A DNA stretch of 52,171 nt from JAWXUD01 sp044432945 (lineage in GTDB: Bacteria; Cyanobacteriota; Vampirovibrionia; Gastranaerophilales; Gastranaerophilaceae), in contig JAWXUD010000012.1 in assembly GCA_044432945.1 (NCBI GenBank), forward strand, positions 1-52,171, written 5' to 3'. Numbering within the stretch: position 1 is the first letter of the stretch; each line of letters starts with the position of its first letter. Both the position numbers and the translations under genes were made by a program. Below, piece after piece: positions 39,465 through 49,058 of this stretch. The notes beneath the pieces were generated by a model. It saw only the letters and a list, made by a program, of their open reading frames with translations. It made no database searches and was not told where the DNA came from.

Positions 39465-41056
39465 TATTTATCCGTTAATTCCTGTTTTTTATTGTGAACT
39501 TTTTCATTATGCAATTTATTTTCATTCATACGATTTCTAATAAAACCATACAATAAGTATATTACCGCTCCAACTCCCAACCAAATAGGGAAAAGCAAAG
39601 CAGAACCTGAAGGTTGCATTGATTTATAAATCATCAAGCCACCACAAATTATAATGCCTAAAGAAGGCGTAACTGGTGAAAACGGAACTTTAAACGGTCT
39701 AGGACGCTCGGGGTCTGTTTTTCTCAAAATCAACACCGCAACACAAACAACTATGAAAGAAGTAAATGTCCCATAATTACATAACTCAGCAGCAACATCT
39801 AAATTTAATGTCAAAATACCAACAACAGCCAAAGCTCCAACTGTTTTAGTCAATAAAGCAGGAGTATGGAATTTTTCATCTAACTTTTGAAAACGCTTTG
39901 ATATAAAATGATCACGACTCATCGCATACAAAATACGAGTTGCTGCCATCTCTAAAACCAATAAAACAGAGGTCAAACCAGCCAACGAGCCAATAGAAAT
40001 TAAACCAGCAGCCCAATCAAGTTCAACCAAATGCATACAATATGCCATCGGAGCTTTTAAGAAATCCAAACTAACAACACCACTTGTATCCTGCATTCCT
40101 GTCAGAACCAAAGCAACCAATACATATACAATAGTTGTTACTATTAAAGAACCGATAATCCCTATCGGCAAATCTTTTTGCGGGTTTTTACATTCCTCTG
40201 CAGCTGTCGCTAAAGCATCAAAACCAATATAGGCAAAGAAGATTAAAAACGCACCAGCAAAAATCCCCTCAGCACCATTAGGAGCAAAAGGTGTCCAGTT
40301 TTCAGGACGAACATAAAACGCACCAGCTACAACGAACAACGCAATAACTGCTAACTTTACAAATACCATGATACTCGCCATTTTAGTAGAGTCTTTCGTA
40401 CCTCTTATTAAAATCGAAGTTATTAATAAAACAATCAAAATTGCTGGCAAATTTATACAAATAGGCAAACCGAAAAACATCGGAATTGCATCAGGATTTT
40501 CAGCAGCAATTTTCGCACCAGTAAAAGCATCATTTACTAACCATGCAGGCGGGTGTGCCAACCAAGCAGGCAAAACTTTATCAAAACCAGCCAAAAACTG
40601 CACAAGATGATTTGACCACGCACACGCTACTGCTATAAAACCAATTGCATATTCAAGCATCAAAACCCAACCGACCATCCAAGCCGCAAATTCACCCAAT
40701 GTAGCAAAAGTATAAGTGTAAGCACCACCAGCTACTGGTATCATTGTCGCAAATTCACTATAACATAATGCTGAAAAAATACACGCAATTGCCGCCAATA
40801 TCATTGATACCATCAAAGCTGGTCCCGCACCAATAATAGAACCATCTGCACTTCCAGCTGCAGCTATTCCAACTACCGCAAAAATACCAGAACCGATTAT
40901 CGCACCAACACCCAACATTATTAAATCAAAAGCACCTAAAGTTTTTTCCAAACCTTGTGATTTTGCTTCCTCCAACATATCATCGGGGTTTTTTACACGT
41001 GTAATAGTTCTTAAAAAATTACGCGAAAGCGTAGCTCTGTTATACTTCTCTGCCAT
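39464..41056 (-). CDS. APC-family amino-acid permease (paralog B)
   Basis: Encodes 530 residues. It has the same plan as paralog A: FDLIMLGVGAIIGSGIFAVVG, then GGAYTYTFATLGEFAAWMVGWVLMLEYAIG-like sequence and FFAYIGFDALATAAEECKNPQKDLP. The N-terminal 30 residues (VKNPDDMLEEAKSQGLEKTLG) are typical of CAT/YfnA-type transporters. The tandem pair arose by duplication. It lies 14 bases downstream of glyQ. Confidence 0.9.
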   Translation of the reverse strand: MAEKYNRATLSRNFLRTITRVKNPDDMLEEAKSQGLEKTLGAFDLIMLGVGAIIGSGIFAVVGIAAAGSADGSIIGAGPALMVSMILAAIACIFSALCYSEFATMIPVAGGAYTYTFATLGEFAAWMVGWVLMLEYAIGFIAVACAWSNHLVQFLAGFDKVLPAWLAHPPAWLVNDAFTGAKIAAENPDAIPMFFGLPICINLPAILIVLLITSILIRGTKDSTKMASIMVFVKLAVIALFVVAGAFYVRPENWTPFAPNGAEGIFAGAFLIFFAYIGFDALATAAEECKNPQKDLPIGIIGSLIVTTIVYVLVALVLTGMQDTSGVVSLDFLKAPMAYCMHLVELDWAAGLISIGSLAGLTSVLLVLEMAATRILYAMSRDHFISKRFQKLDEKFHTPALLTKTVGALAVVGILTLNLDVAAELCNYGTFTSFIVVCVAVLILRKTDPERPRPFKVPFSPVTPSLGIIICGGLMIYKSMQPSGSALLFPIWLGVGAVIYLLYGFIRNRMNENKLHNEKVHNKKQELTDK

Positions 41057-41070
41057 CTGTTTTCCTTATC

Positions 41071-41943
41071 TTATTTGCAAAGCGGAAAGCCTAATTCCTC
41101 TCTTTGCACTACATATAATTTTGCAACCGCCGAAGCCATTGTTCTAACTCTATTAATAAAATTAATTCGCTCGTCTTTACTGATAACGCCCCTTGCATCA
41201 AGCAAATTAAAAGTATGCGAACATTTTAAAACATAATCATAAGCTGGCATCACTAAATTTGCATTCAGGCAATTGTCAACTTCTTTTTGATATAAATCAA
41301 ACATCGCAAACAAACTTTTTGCATCTGAAACCTCAAAATTATATTTTGATTGTTCAATTTCGTTTTGCAAAAATATTTCGCCATAACTCAATTTATCATT
41401 CCACATAATATCATATACAGATTCTTTGTTTTGCAAATACATCGCAATTCTTTCTAATCCATAAGTCAATTCCAATGCAACTGGCTTGACCTCTAAACCT
41501 CCGACTTGCTGAAAGTAAGTGAACTGAGTAATTTCCATACCATCTAACCAAACTTCCCAGCCAACACCTGCAGCACCCAAAGTTGGTGATTCCCAGTTGT
41601 CCTCTACAAAACGAACATCATGCTCGCCTAAATCAATACCCATAGCCTCCAAACTTTTCAAATAAAGCTCTTGAGCGTTATCAGGTGAAGGTTTCAGGAT
41701 AACTTGAAACTGATAATAATGCCCTAAACGATTTGGATTTTCACCATATCTAGCATCAGTAGGTCTGCGACAAGGCTCGATCATTGCAGTATTCCAAGGT
41801 TCTGGACCTAATGAACGCAAAAATGTTGCAGGGTTCATGGTCGATGCACCTTTTTCTGTATCGTAAGGCTGTTGAATTATACAACCATAATCAGACCAAA
41901 ATTTTTGTAAGTTGAACACAAGTTCTTGAAAGTTTAATGCCAT
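41071..41943 (-). CDS. glyQ: Glycyl-tRNA synthetase alpha subunit
   Basis: Encodes 290 residues, the usual alpha-chain length. FVLQKFWSDYGC-type sequence (NLQKFWSDYGCIIQQPYDTEKGA) and WEVWLDGMEITQFTYFQQVGG are characteristic. It forms the alpha2beta2 enzyme that charges tRNA-Gly; the beta gene (glyS) is not in this window. It is the first gene of the operon with the permeases and pgi. No T-box or other leader was seen. Confidence 0.95.
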   Translation of the reverse strand: MALNFQELVFNLQKFWSDYGCIIQQPYDTEKGASTMNPATFLRSLGPEPWNTAMIEPCRRPTDARYGENPNRLGHYYQFQVILKPSPDNAQELYLKSLEAMGIDLGEHDVRFVEDNWESPTLGAAGVGWEVWLDGMEITQFTYFQQVGGLEVKPVALELTYGLERIAMYLQNKESVYDIMWNDKLSYGEIFLQNEIEQSKYNFEVSDAKSLFAMFDLYQKEVDNCLNANLVMPAYDYVLKCSHTFNLLDARGVISKDERINFINRVRTMASAVAKLYVVQREELGFPLCK

Positions 41944-42155
41944 ATTATATTTTCCACTATTGTAATAACTACACTCTTTTTTAAACGCAAAATACTATTA
42001 TATCTACGTAGTTATCTAATAATACTTACAAAATATTCAAATTGCAATAAAAAAGACCTTAAATGTTAAAATTATTAAGCAAGTAGTAATTAAAGAGCAA
42101 AAGACACTGTTCATCAAAGTTACGCAAACATATACAAATACACAAGTTTTTATAT

Positions 42156-42161
42156 TATAAT
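42156..42161 (+). promoter_or_regulatory. -10 element for the kinase gene
   Basis: A perfect TATAAT lies about 35 bases before the ATG at 42197; no strong -35 is visible. The Shine-Dalgarno is AAAGGA. Confidence 0.35.
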
Positions 42162-42196
42162 CTATTTGTACAATAAAATATTTAAAGGAAAATAAA

Positions 42197-42709
42197 ATGG
42201 CTAATAAAATTATTATATTTTCAGGAAAACAATACTCGGGCAAAGATACTGTTGCAAAAATAATGCTTGAAAAAATGAACGATTACAAACGCTGTGCTAT
42301 GGGCGATATTATCAAATTAACATACGGTGCAGAAAAAGGTTTGACCTACGAAGAAATTGAAAAAAACAAACCTATATATCGTCAAGGCTTAATCGATTTA
42401 GGCAATTGGGGACGTTCTCAATCACCAGATTATTGGCTTCAAAAAATTGTCGAACAAGAAGGCAACATAATGGTTACAGACGTTCGTGTACAACACGAAT
42501 ATGAAGTTTTCAAATCGGCTGGAGCTATTTCTATACGTGTAGAAGCTAGTCGTGAAACTCGTTTAAACAGAGGCGAATTAATCGGCGAAACTGATATCAC
42601 AGAAGTTGGACTTGACCATATCACCAATTGGGATTACACAATAGATAACAATACTGATTACCAAACACTGCAGACAAAAGTTGAAGAATTAATCGACAAA
42701 CTCAAATAA
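42197..42709 (+). CDS. P-loop dNMP/phosphomevalonate kinase-like protein
   Basis: Encodes 170 residues. The P-loop is SGKQYSGKDTVAKIM (about residues 9-23). RQGLIDLGNWGRSQSPDYW and MVTDVRVQHEYEVFKSAGAISIRVEAS follow, the layout of deoxynucleoside-monophosphate kinases and animal-type phosphomevalonate kinases. Since ispD is present nearby and implies the MEP pathway, a nucleotide or dephospho-CoA-like kinase role is more likely than mevalonate. It is monocistronic, between its own promoter and a strong terminator. Confidence 0.75.
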   Translation: MANKIIIFSGKQYSGKDTVAKIMLEKMNDYKRCAMGDIIKLTYGAEKGLTYEEIEKNKPIYRQGLIDLGNWGRSQSPDYWLQKIVEQEGNIMVTDVRVQHEYEVFKSAGAISIRVEASRETRLNRGELIGETDITEVGLDHITNWDYTIDNNTDYQTLQTKVEELIDKLK

Positions 42710-42725
42710 ACTATTATAATTATAA

Positions 42726-42759
42726 AAAACGCTCCTGAACAAATATTCAGGAGCGTTTT
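42726..42759. terminator. Bidirectional terminator between kinase and GH13 genes
   Basis: A perfect 14-bp stem (42726-42739 with 42746-42759) with a 6-base loop, an A-tract on the left and a T-rich right side. It serves both convergent genes. Confidence 0.9.
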
Positions 42760-42777
42760 AATTTTTATTCATCTAAT

Positions 42778-44325
42778 TTATTTTATAGCCATATCATCTA
42801 GCAACAATACTTGAATTTCTCCAGGACTAATTTTTTCTACAATTTTTCCTTTCTCAACAATTGGAATACTATTAATCTTAATTGGTATCACCATATTAGA
42901 AGGCTTTAACTTGGATATTTTAACTTCTATATTTTCAAAATCTCTAAAGTTTAAATTACCAATAACTATCAAACTTTTATCATTATAAGAAACGGCATAT
43001 GCAACAACCTTCTCAGAATTTGTTTTCAATGGTATAAATTTTCCTCTTGATACAAACGATTGAAATCTTTTTCTAAACCCATTTGCTACAATAAAGTTAT
43101 TAAAAATACTAGAATTAGTCCCTAAAGGCGGTCTTGAAAAATTAAATATATCAACTTTTCCACGATGAACAAAGTAATAATCATCATCAGTATAAGTTTT
43201 TCTAGCTTTTTTATTAGCCCACATATAAATATAATTATCACCAGTATCAAAACCATCTACGAAATACGCATTAACTGGCAAAGTCGCACTAAGCCATATA
43301 ATCATCTCACTATACGTACTACCATTTACCAAAATAGGGCTAATCTCATCATGAGTCGAAAAGCTTCCGATAACAGATTTTGGCTCATCATATTTAGTAT
43401 ATAAATCAGTTATCCCCTCTACTGCTTTATAAAATTCCTTCGAAGTTTTCCAATTTTTAAAATCTACAAACGGACCATAGTATGTATCAAATCCAGCTTT
43501 CAGCAATTTATCATATGAAGTAAAAGGTACACCTTCTGCGACTGGTTCATTCCAAGCTTCAGTTGCTTCAGCAAGCCAAACAAATTGTGGATCACGTTTA
43601 TGTGAAAACTTTATCAATTTATCCCAAAATTTAGCTGGCTTAATAGTTGCCACATCTGCTCTAATCCCATCAAATCCTAAATTTATCACCATTTTAACAA
43701 AATCTTCATACAATTCATACACTGCATTGTTTATACTAAAGTCTGAACCAGCATCTAAAACTCTAACATCTGTCCAATCCAAAGGGGTTATTGGTTGACC
43801 TTTGCTATCTTTCAAGAACAAATCTGGTCGTTGCATATACAAATCATAAGACCCACAAGATGGCAAATCTACAATAACACGTAATCCACGCTTATGTGCC
43901 TCATTAACAAATTTCATAGCTTGATCCTCAATAGATAAAGCACTATTTTTACTAGCGAGTTGAGGATTTAGTTTATTGAAGCTTGTAGCAGCGTATAAAG
44001 AACCTGCCGTACCTAAAGCTTTCACCTTACCTACAGGCGTGATAGGCATAACATGAATTGTATTCACTCCTTTTTGACGAAGCTCATCTAATTTTGCAAT
44101 TGCGTTTAAAAAAGTACCGCTTTCCTCTTTTTCTTCAAAATCTATTATACCATTTTTATTAATATCCTGAGCGGCAAATGTACGCAAATTAATTTCATAA
44201 ACAATCGCCGCATTATCTTGAAACAATCGTTTTGCATCATTCAACCAAACTTCGGCACTAAAAACTACTTTTGTACTTACAAGCAAAAATATTCCTACCA
44301 ACAATAATTTATTCATCAATTTCAT
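42778..44325 (-). CDS. Secreted GH13 (alpha-amylase family) protein with EF-hand-like loop
   Basis: Encodes 515 residues. The signal peptide is MKLMNKLLLVGIFLLVSTKV with cleavage near VFSA. The TIM-barrel motifs are FDGIRADVA (nucleophile D224), WLAEA (acid/base E253) and STHDE (third acidic residue). Region I is unusual: VDLPSCGS replaces the normal D-xxxx-NH. At residues 54-65, DINKNGIIDFEE fits a calcium-binding EF-hand or dockerin-like loop inserted near the N-terminus. It is likely an exported alpha-glucan hydrolase or transglycosylase. GGGGAGAG precedes the ATG. Confidence 0.85.
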   Translation of the reverse strand: MKLMNKLLLVGIFLLVSTKVVFSAEVWLNDAKRLFQDNAAIVYEINLRTFAAQDINKNGIIDFEEKEESGTFLNAIAKLDELRQKGVNTIHVMPITPVGKVKALGTAGSLYAATSFNKLNPQLASKNSALSIEDQAMKFVNEAHKRGLRVIVDLPSCGSYDLYMQRPDLFLKDSKGQPITPLDWTDVRVLDAGSDFSINNAVYELYEDFVKMVINLGFDGIRADVATIKPAKFWDKLIKFSHKRDPQFVWLAEATEAWNEPVAEGVPFTSYDKLLKAGFDTYYGPFVDFKNWKTSKEFYKAVEGITDLYTKYDEPKSVIGSFSTHDEISPILVNGSTYSEMIIWLSATLPVNAYFVDGFDTGDNYIYMWANKKARKTYTDDDYYFVHRGKVDIFNFSRPPLGTNSSIFNNFIVANGFRKRFQSFVSRGKFIPLKTNSEKVVAYAVSYNDKSLIVIGNLNFRDFENIEVKISKLKPSNMVIPIKINSIPIVEKGKIVEKISPGEIQVLLLDDMAIK

Positions 44326-44369
44326 AACACTCTCCCCTATTTATACATTTTAACAAATATAAAAATAAA

Positions 44370-44398
44370 TTGCAAATATTAAAGACTTAATGTATAAT
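44370..44398 (+). promoter_or_regulatory. Promoter for the GGDEF-thiL-ispD operon
   Basis: TTGCAA (44370-44375), a 17-base spacer and a perfect TATAAT (44393-44398) lie about 45 bases before the start codon, divergent from the GH13 gene. Confidence 0.6.
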
Positions 44399-44442
44399 CA
44401 ATAAGTAAAAATTAAAGCTTGGACAAATAAAACTAAGCGGGG

Positions 44443-46353
44443 GTGGAATTGAAGCTTTTCAAAAAATTCGCTGAACTTAATAAAAAAATTCGAGAAATCG
44501 AAAATGATATTTATGGTGGTAAAGAGGAATATCTTGAAATATATGAGCGTAACGTTGAGCTAGAAAAAGAAATCGAAATTCGCACCAATGAGCTTAACCT
44601 TGCTAACAAAAGAATGCTGACATTACAACACATTCTTGACATAATGAACGCATCAAAACCTTTGCAAGGTGTGCTAGAGTCAACTGTTAACAGCCTTCAA
44701 GGCGAATTAGGTTATCTTCACAGCAATATTATTAAAAAAGAAACAGAAGATGACAAGGAATATATTTCAATTCTAGCTTATTCTAAAGGCGAAAATGTTG
44801 ATAGAATTAATTCGATAATAAAAGGACCTCTTGATGTAAAAAAGCTTAATTATGATCCTGACGGATTTTTCGCACAAGCTCTTTATGAGAAAAAAATTAC
44901 ACACACACTGGATATAAAAAAGGCGATACAGTTTGGAATGCCAGATGCCGATGAAAAAATCGTTGAAAAAGTATTGAAAAACATTCAAAGCAAATCTTTC
45001 ATCTCAATCCCACTCTATATAAGAAACAAACCATTTGGTTGGCTTTGCGTTTTCTCTCCACGTGAAGAAATTACTGACGCTGAAAAAGATTTTTTAAACA
45101 TGTACGCTCAACAAATAGAAATCGCAATAACCATCGCAGACCTATTTGAAACAGTAAAAGAACAAGCTGTTACTGATGGGCTTACGGGATTATATAACCG
45201 AAGATATTTTGAAGAATTTATGCAAAAAGAGGTTAGGCGTTCTCTTCGTCAGCAACAACCATTTAGCATAATCGGATTAGATTTAGATCACTTAAAACAA
45301 ATCAATGACAATCACGGGCATTCTTTTGGAGATTTGGCCATCAAAACAGTCGCTGAAGTTTTACAAATTAACGCTCGCTCTGTTGATATTGCGGCACGTA
45401 TGGGAGGAGAAGAATTTAATCTTATCCTACCTGGTATTGATTCAGAAGGTGCAATGATTGCAGCTGAAAGGATTAGAAAAGCCATAGAAGATGTCGAACT
45501 AGACACAATCCAACACATCACTGCAAGCATTGGCGTTGCAACGTTTCTAGAGCATTCCGACAAATCTGAAGATATTATCGAGCTAACAGATCAGGCTATG
45601 TATCAATCAAAAAGAGAAGGTCGTAACCGAGTTACTCTAGCTAAAACAATTACTGAAACTAGCTGGCAAGAAATCGCCCTAAACACGTTCATCGAAATAT
45701 TATCAAAAAGAAATATTCCACTTATCAACGAGATTTCACAAGATTTATCAGACAAACTTAAACAAATAGAACCTCATTCAGAAGCTCCTAAAGAAATGTT
45801 GTATTCTGTCGCAGACATGCTAACGCAAACCTACAATCCGCTTCACACACAAGGGACTATAAAATCTAAAGTTCAATTAGCTTCTAGCCTTGCGAAGCGT
45901 TTCGATTTGGCTAAAGAAGAAATAGACAACCTTAAAATCGCAATTCTTTTATATGACATCGGCAACCTAATGATTTCTACAGATATCCTACAAAAATCCA
46001 CACCTTTGACTATTGAAGAGCAAGAGCAGATTAAAAAGCACCCGATTATTGCAGCCAAAGAAATCCTTCAACCAATTTCTTATATACAAGACATAATCCC
46101 AATTGTCGAACATCACCACGAAAACTGGGACGGTAGCGGTTATCCAGGCAAAATTTCAAAAGAAGAAATTCCCATGACCTCGCAAATTGTTCTTATCGTT
46201 GATGCCTATTTTGCACTAACCGAAAAACGAACTTATCGCTCTAAACTTAGCCCTAAAGAGGCTCTTGAGATTATAAAACAAGAAACTAACAAAAAATATA
46301 ACGAAGCTCTCGTTCTAGAATTTATAAACCTAGTAGAACACGATACGAATTAG
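44443..46353 (+). CDS. GAF-GGDEF diguanylate cyclase with degenerate HD-GYP domain
   Basis: Encodes 636 residues from a GTG start; a TTG at 44449 is the alternative. The order is a coiled coil (1-60), a GAF-like sensor (about 60-230), GGDEF (about 243-405) and HD-GYP (about 440-630). The GGEEF active site is at 321-325, with an I-site RSVD at 312-315, five residues before it, so cyclase activity and product inhibition are expected. In the HD-GYP domain the HD dyad is replaced by YDIGN (504-508), although HHENWDGSGYP (558-568) is retained, so hydrolysis is doubtful. It is in an operon with thiL and ispD. Confidence 0.88.
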   Translation: MELKLFKKFAELNKKIREIENDIYGGKEEYLEIYERNVELEKEIEIRTNELNLANKRMLTLQHILDIMNASKPLQGVLESTVNSLQGELGYLHSNIIKKETEDDKEYISILAYSKGENVDRINSIIKGPLDVKKLNYDPDGFFAQALYEKKITHTLDIKKAIQFGMPDADEKIVEKVLKNIQSKSFISIPLYIRNKPFGWLCVFSPREEITDAEKDFLNMYAQQIEIAITIADLFETVKEQAVTDGLTGLYNRRYFEEFMQKEVRRSLRQQQPFSIIGLDLDHLKQINDNHGHSFGDLAIKTVAEVLQINARSVDIAARMGGEEFNLILPGIDSEGAMIAAERIRKAIEDVELDTIQHITASIGVATFLEHSDKSEDIIELTDQAMYQSKREGRNRVTLAKTITETSWQEIALNTFIEILSKRNIPLINEISQDLSDKLKQIEPHSEAPKEMLYSVADMLTQTYNPLHTQGTIKSKVQLASSLAKRFDLAKEEIDNLKIAILLYDIGNLMISTDILQKSTPLTIEEQEQIKKHPIIAAKEILQPISYIQDIIPIVEHHHENWDGSGYPGKISKEEIPMTSQIVLIVDAYFALTEKRTYRSKLSPKEALEIIKQETNKKYNEALVLEFINLVEHDTN

Positions 46354-46357
46354 AAAA

Positions 46358-47287
46358 ATGAAAGAAAAAGAATTTATAAATTTAATAAAAAATATGCTTA
46401 ATTCAAATTACATCGGCGATGATTGTGCATATTTAAAAGAGTTGGGAATAGTCATTACACAAGATAGTCTTGTTGAAGATGTGCATTTTTCAACTAACTT
46501 CACAACTCCCTACGAACTAGGTTACAAGTCAGTTATGGTAAACCTTAGCGACATTTATGCAAGCGGTGCTGAAGCAAAATACTTAACAATTTCACTCTCA
46601 TTACCTTCGCACATTGAAACTAATTTCATAAAGGAATTCTATACTGGAGCGAAAGAAGCCTGCCAAAACGAAGTAGAGATTGTTGGAGGTGACTTAACCT
46701 CAGGTGATAAAATATTTATCTCAATAACTGCAATCGGTACTGACAAAAATCGTATGATTTCATCAAGAGCAGATGCGAAAATTGGCGACAAAATAATAGT
46801 TTCAGGTGAACACGGCTCTTCAGCAGGCGGGTTGAAATTATTACAACAAAATAACCGCAATAATCTAAAACTTTTAAAAGCTCACCTTATGCCAAGTGCA
46901 AAAAAAGAATTCTCAAAGCAAATTTCAACTCAAATCAAAAGAAATTATGCGATGACAGATAGCTCTGATGGGCTAATAGATGCGATATCACAAATAGCTC
47001 AACAAAGTCAAAAAACAATGTCACTAGATTTTGAAAAAATACCATATAATCACGATATAAAAATATTTGAGAATTATAAAGATCTGATTTTTTATGGCGG
47101 TGAAGATTATGAACTTGTTGCAACCGTGCCAGAAAACTTTTTAAAACATCTTCAAGACTATACGGTTATTGGCGAGGTTCAAGAGAAAAAAGATAATGTT
47201 TTAGTTAAAATAAACAATGACGACAAAACTGAATTTTTAAAACAAAAAGATATCGATGATAAATTATATCAACATTTTAAAGGGTAA
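46358..47287 (+). CDS. thiL: Thiamine-monophosphate kinase
   Basis: Encodes 309 residues. IGDDCAYL, TQDSLVEDVHF, ELGYKSVMVNLSDIYASGA and GGDLTSGDKIFISITAIG match ThiL of the AIR-synthase-related superfamily. It phosphorylates thiamine monophosphate to the active diphosphate. It starts four bases after the GGDEF gene and is followed two bases later by ispD, so the three are co-transcribed. Confidence 0.9.
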   Translation: MKEKEFINLIKNMLNSNYIGDDCAYLKELGIVITQDSLVEDVHFSTNFTTPYELGYKSVMVNLSDIYASGAEAKYLTISLSLPSHIETNFIKEFYTGAKEACQNEVEIVGGDLTSGDKIFISITAIGTDKNRMISSRADAKIGDKIIVSGEHGSSAGGLKLLQQNNRNNLKLLKAHLMPSAKKEFSKQISTQIKRNYAMTDSSDGLIDAISQIAQQSQKTMSLDFEKIPYNHDIKIFENYKDLIFYGGEDYELVATVPENFLKHLQDYTVIGEVQEKKDNVLVKINNDDKTEFLKQKDIDDKLYQHFKG

Positions 47288-47289
47288 AT

Positions 47290-47955
47290 ATGAGCGAAAA
47301 AATTAAAATTAATGCAATAATTCCAGCTGGTGGAACATCATCTAGATTTGGAAACAAAAACAAATTATTAGAAAAAATACAAGAAAAAGAAGTAATCAGA
47401 TTGACTGTAGAAGCGTTTGAAAACTCTTTAGTTGATGAGATAATAATTTGTTCTCACCCCACGATTATCGCCGATTTTGAAATGATATTTAAAGATTTTA
47501 AAAAAGTAAAAATAATTCAAGGTGGTGACACTCGTCAACAATCAGTTTGTAACGGGCTACAATTTAGTGAATGTGATTATGTCCTAATCCACGATGGAGC
47601 TAGACCGATGATATCAACAGCACTGATTAATCAAACAATTGATATGGTCATCGATAAAAAAGCAGTTACTGTCGCTACAAAAACCATCGACACAATAAAA
47701 GAAGTCGAAAACGGAAAAATCATCAAAACTATCGACAGAGCAAAACTATACAACACCCAAACCCCACAAGCTTTTGAATACAAACTAATCAAAAATGCAC
47801 ACGACAAACTAAAAGGTAAAAACTTCACTGACGATGCAGGCATGTTAGAAGAACTAAACAAAACAGTTTATGTGCTATTAGGTAGCTACAAAAATATAAA
47901 AATCACGACCCAAAACGATATCGAAGTGGCTCAGATATATTTTTCCAACCTTTAA
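47290..47955 (+). CDS. ispD: 2-C-methyl-D-erythritol 4-phosphate cytidylyltransferase
   Basis: Encodes 221 residues. The nucleotide-binding IPAGGTSSRFGNKNK, VLIHDGARPMIS and TPQAFEYKLIKNAH identify IspD of the MEP isoprenoid pathway. DGARP distinguishes it from plain sugar nucleotidyltransferases. The related ribitol-phosphate cytidylyltransferase (TarI) shares the fold; given the glycan locus elsewhere that alternative cannot be fully excluded. It is the last gene of the operon, convergent with trmL. Confidence 0.88.
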   Translation: MSEKIKINAIIPAGGTSSRFGNKNKLLEKIQEKEVIRLTVEAFENSLVDEIIICSHPTIIADFEMIFKDFKKVKIIQGGDTRQQSVCNGLQFSECDYVLIHDGARPMISTALINQTIDMVIDKKAVTVATKTIDTIKEVENGKIIKTIDRAKLYNTQTPQAFEYKLIKNAHDKLKGKNFTDDAGMLEELNKTVYVLLGSYKNIKITTQNDIEVAQIYFSNL

Positions 47956-47965
47956 TCTAACTAGA

Positions 47966-48415
47966 CTACAACCCAATTTGGCGAATAATTTCATAAGCCA
48001 CAATAGCAACCGAATTAGAAAGGTTTAAACTGCGTTGCCCAGTTTTCATAGGGATAGTAATAGCCCCATCACTTGTAACATATTTTTCAGCCAACCCTCT
48101 CGATTCAGGTCCAAAAACTATAAAATCATTTTCCTTAAAACTTACATCACTATATTTTCTTTGAGTTTTTGTTGTCAAAAAATAAAAGTTCGAACCTTGA
48201 TTAGCCTCGATAAGTTCATCTAAACTCTCAACTTTATGCAAATCAACACTTTCCCAATAATCCATGCCAGCACGCTTTGTATACTTACTAGAAAGCGAAA
48301 ACCCTAACTTGCCAACCAAATATAAACTCGCATCACAACACGCACAAAGTCTTGCAATATTCCCTGTATTTTGAGGGATTTCTGGCTCAAACAAAACAAT
48401 ATTTAGCTTAGTCAT
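47966..48415 (-). CDS. trmL: tRNA (cytidine/uridine-34-2'-O)-methyltransferase
   Basis: Starting at the ATG at 48413-48415 gives MTKLNIVLFEPEIPQNTGNI and 149 residues. The SPOUT knot motifs FGPESRGL and IPMKTGQRSLNLSNSVAIVAYE identify the TrmL (YibK) group, which methylates the wobble nucleotide of tRNA-Leu. An upstream in-frame ATG is less likely. It overlaps the end of the preceding phosphatidyltransferase gene by 8 bases. Confidence 0.9.
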   Translation of the reverse strand: MTKLNIVLFEPEIPQNTGNIARLCACCDASLYLVGKLGFSLSSKYTKRAGMDYWESVDLHKVESLDELIEANQGSNFYFLTTKTQRKYSDVSFKENDFIVFGPESRGLAEKYVTSDGAITIPMKTGQRSLNLSNSVAIVAYEIIRQIGL

Positions 48416-49025
48416 TATTAAACAACTTTCCACTTTCTACAACAACAGGAATAGCACGAACAACGCAGAAAATTATCGCAGTCCACGCCAAAGTCATTGT
48501 AACAGTATACAAGCAACCGAAATAAGTCCAATATTCCATACCAGGCGTATTAACAACAATTAATAAAATAAACGCCAACACTTTAGCCACAGCATAACCA
48601 ATTCTCATAAATTTTGAAGAGCAAATAAACTGCCCCCAAGCACTTGATTGCATACTATTAGCACCAAACGCAGTCATGCCCTTAGACAACGCAACACTAC
48701 GAATACTATCAGTAACAAACGCACGAACAACGCAAATTATAGGAAAAATAATCCCAATCCAACCCAACACTGCAAACGCTATCCAATAACAAGCTTCAAC
48801 AATTCTATCACCCATAATATCTAGCACAGAGCCTAATTCAGAGCTTTGATTAAGCTTTCTAGCTACATATCCATCAACCCCATCAAGAATGAAGGCGATT
48901 ATAGTCAACACCAAAGCTGTTAAATAAGCCCAAGTAGTATCTGTATATAAAAGCCAGATCGCAACAAATGCAAAAAATACACGCCCTATAGAAATTATAT
49001 TTGCTAAATTGTTTTTAATGTTCAT
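48408..49025 (-). CDS. CDP-alcohol phosphatidyltransferase
   Basis: Encodes 205 residues with several membrane helices. The catalytic signature D-xx-DG-xx-AR-x8-G-xxx-D-xxx-D is intact (DGVDGYVARK then GSVLDIMGD). The family joins a CDP-linked diacylglycerol to an alcohol. The segment DIMGDR differs from the DPIADK of typical PgsA, so the acceptor is uncertain. It is 33 bases downstream of the oxidoreductase gene at 49059 and coupled to trmL. Confidence 0.85.
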   Translation of the reverse strand: MNIKNNLANIISIGRVFFAFVAIWLLYTDTTWAYLTALVLTIIAFILDGVDGYVARKLNQSSELGSVLDIMGDRIVEACYWIAFAVLGWIGIIFPIICVVRAFVTDSIRSVALSKGMTAFGANSMQSSAWGQFICSSKFMRIGYAVAKVLAFILLIVVNTPGMEYWTYFGCLYTVTMTLAWTAIIFCVVRAIPVVVESGKLFNND

Positions 49026-49058
49026 AAAATATCCCCTACCGTTTAAAATCTTAAATAA

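Noticed and set aside
41944..42196. T-box or other amino-acid leader before glyQ
   Set aside because: No T-box sequence, specifier hairpin or terminator/antiterminator pair was visible.
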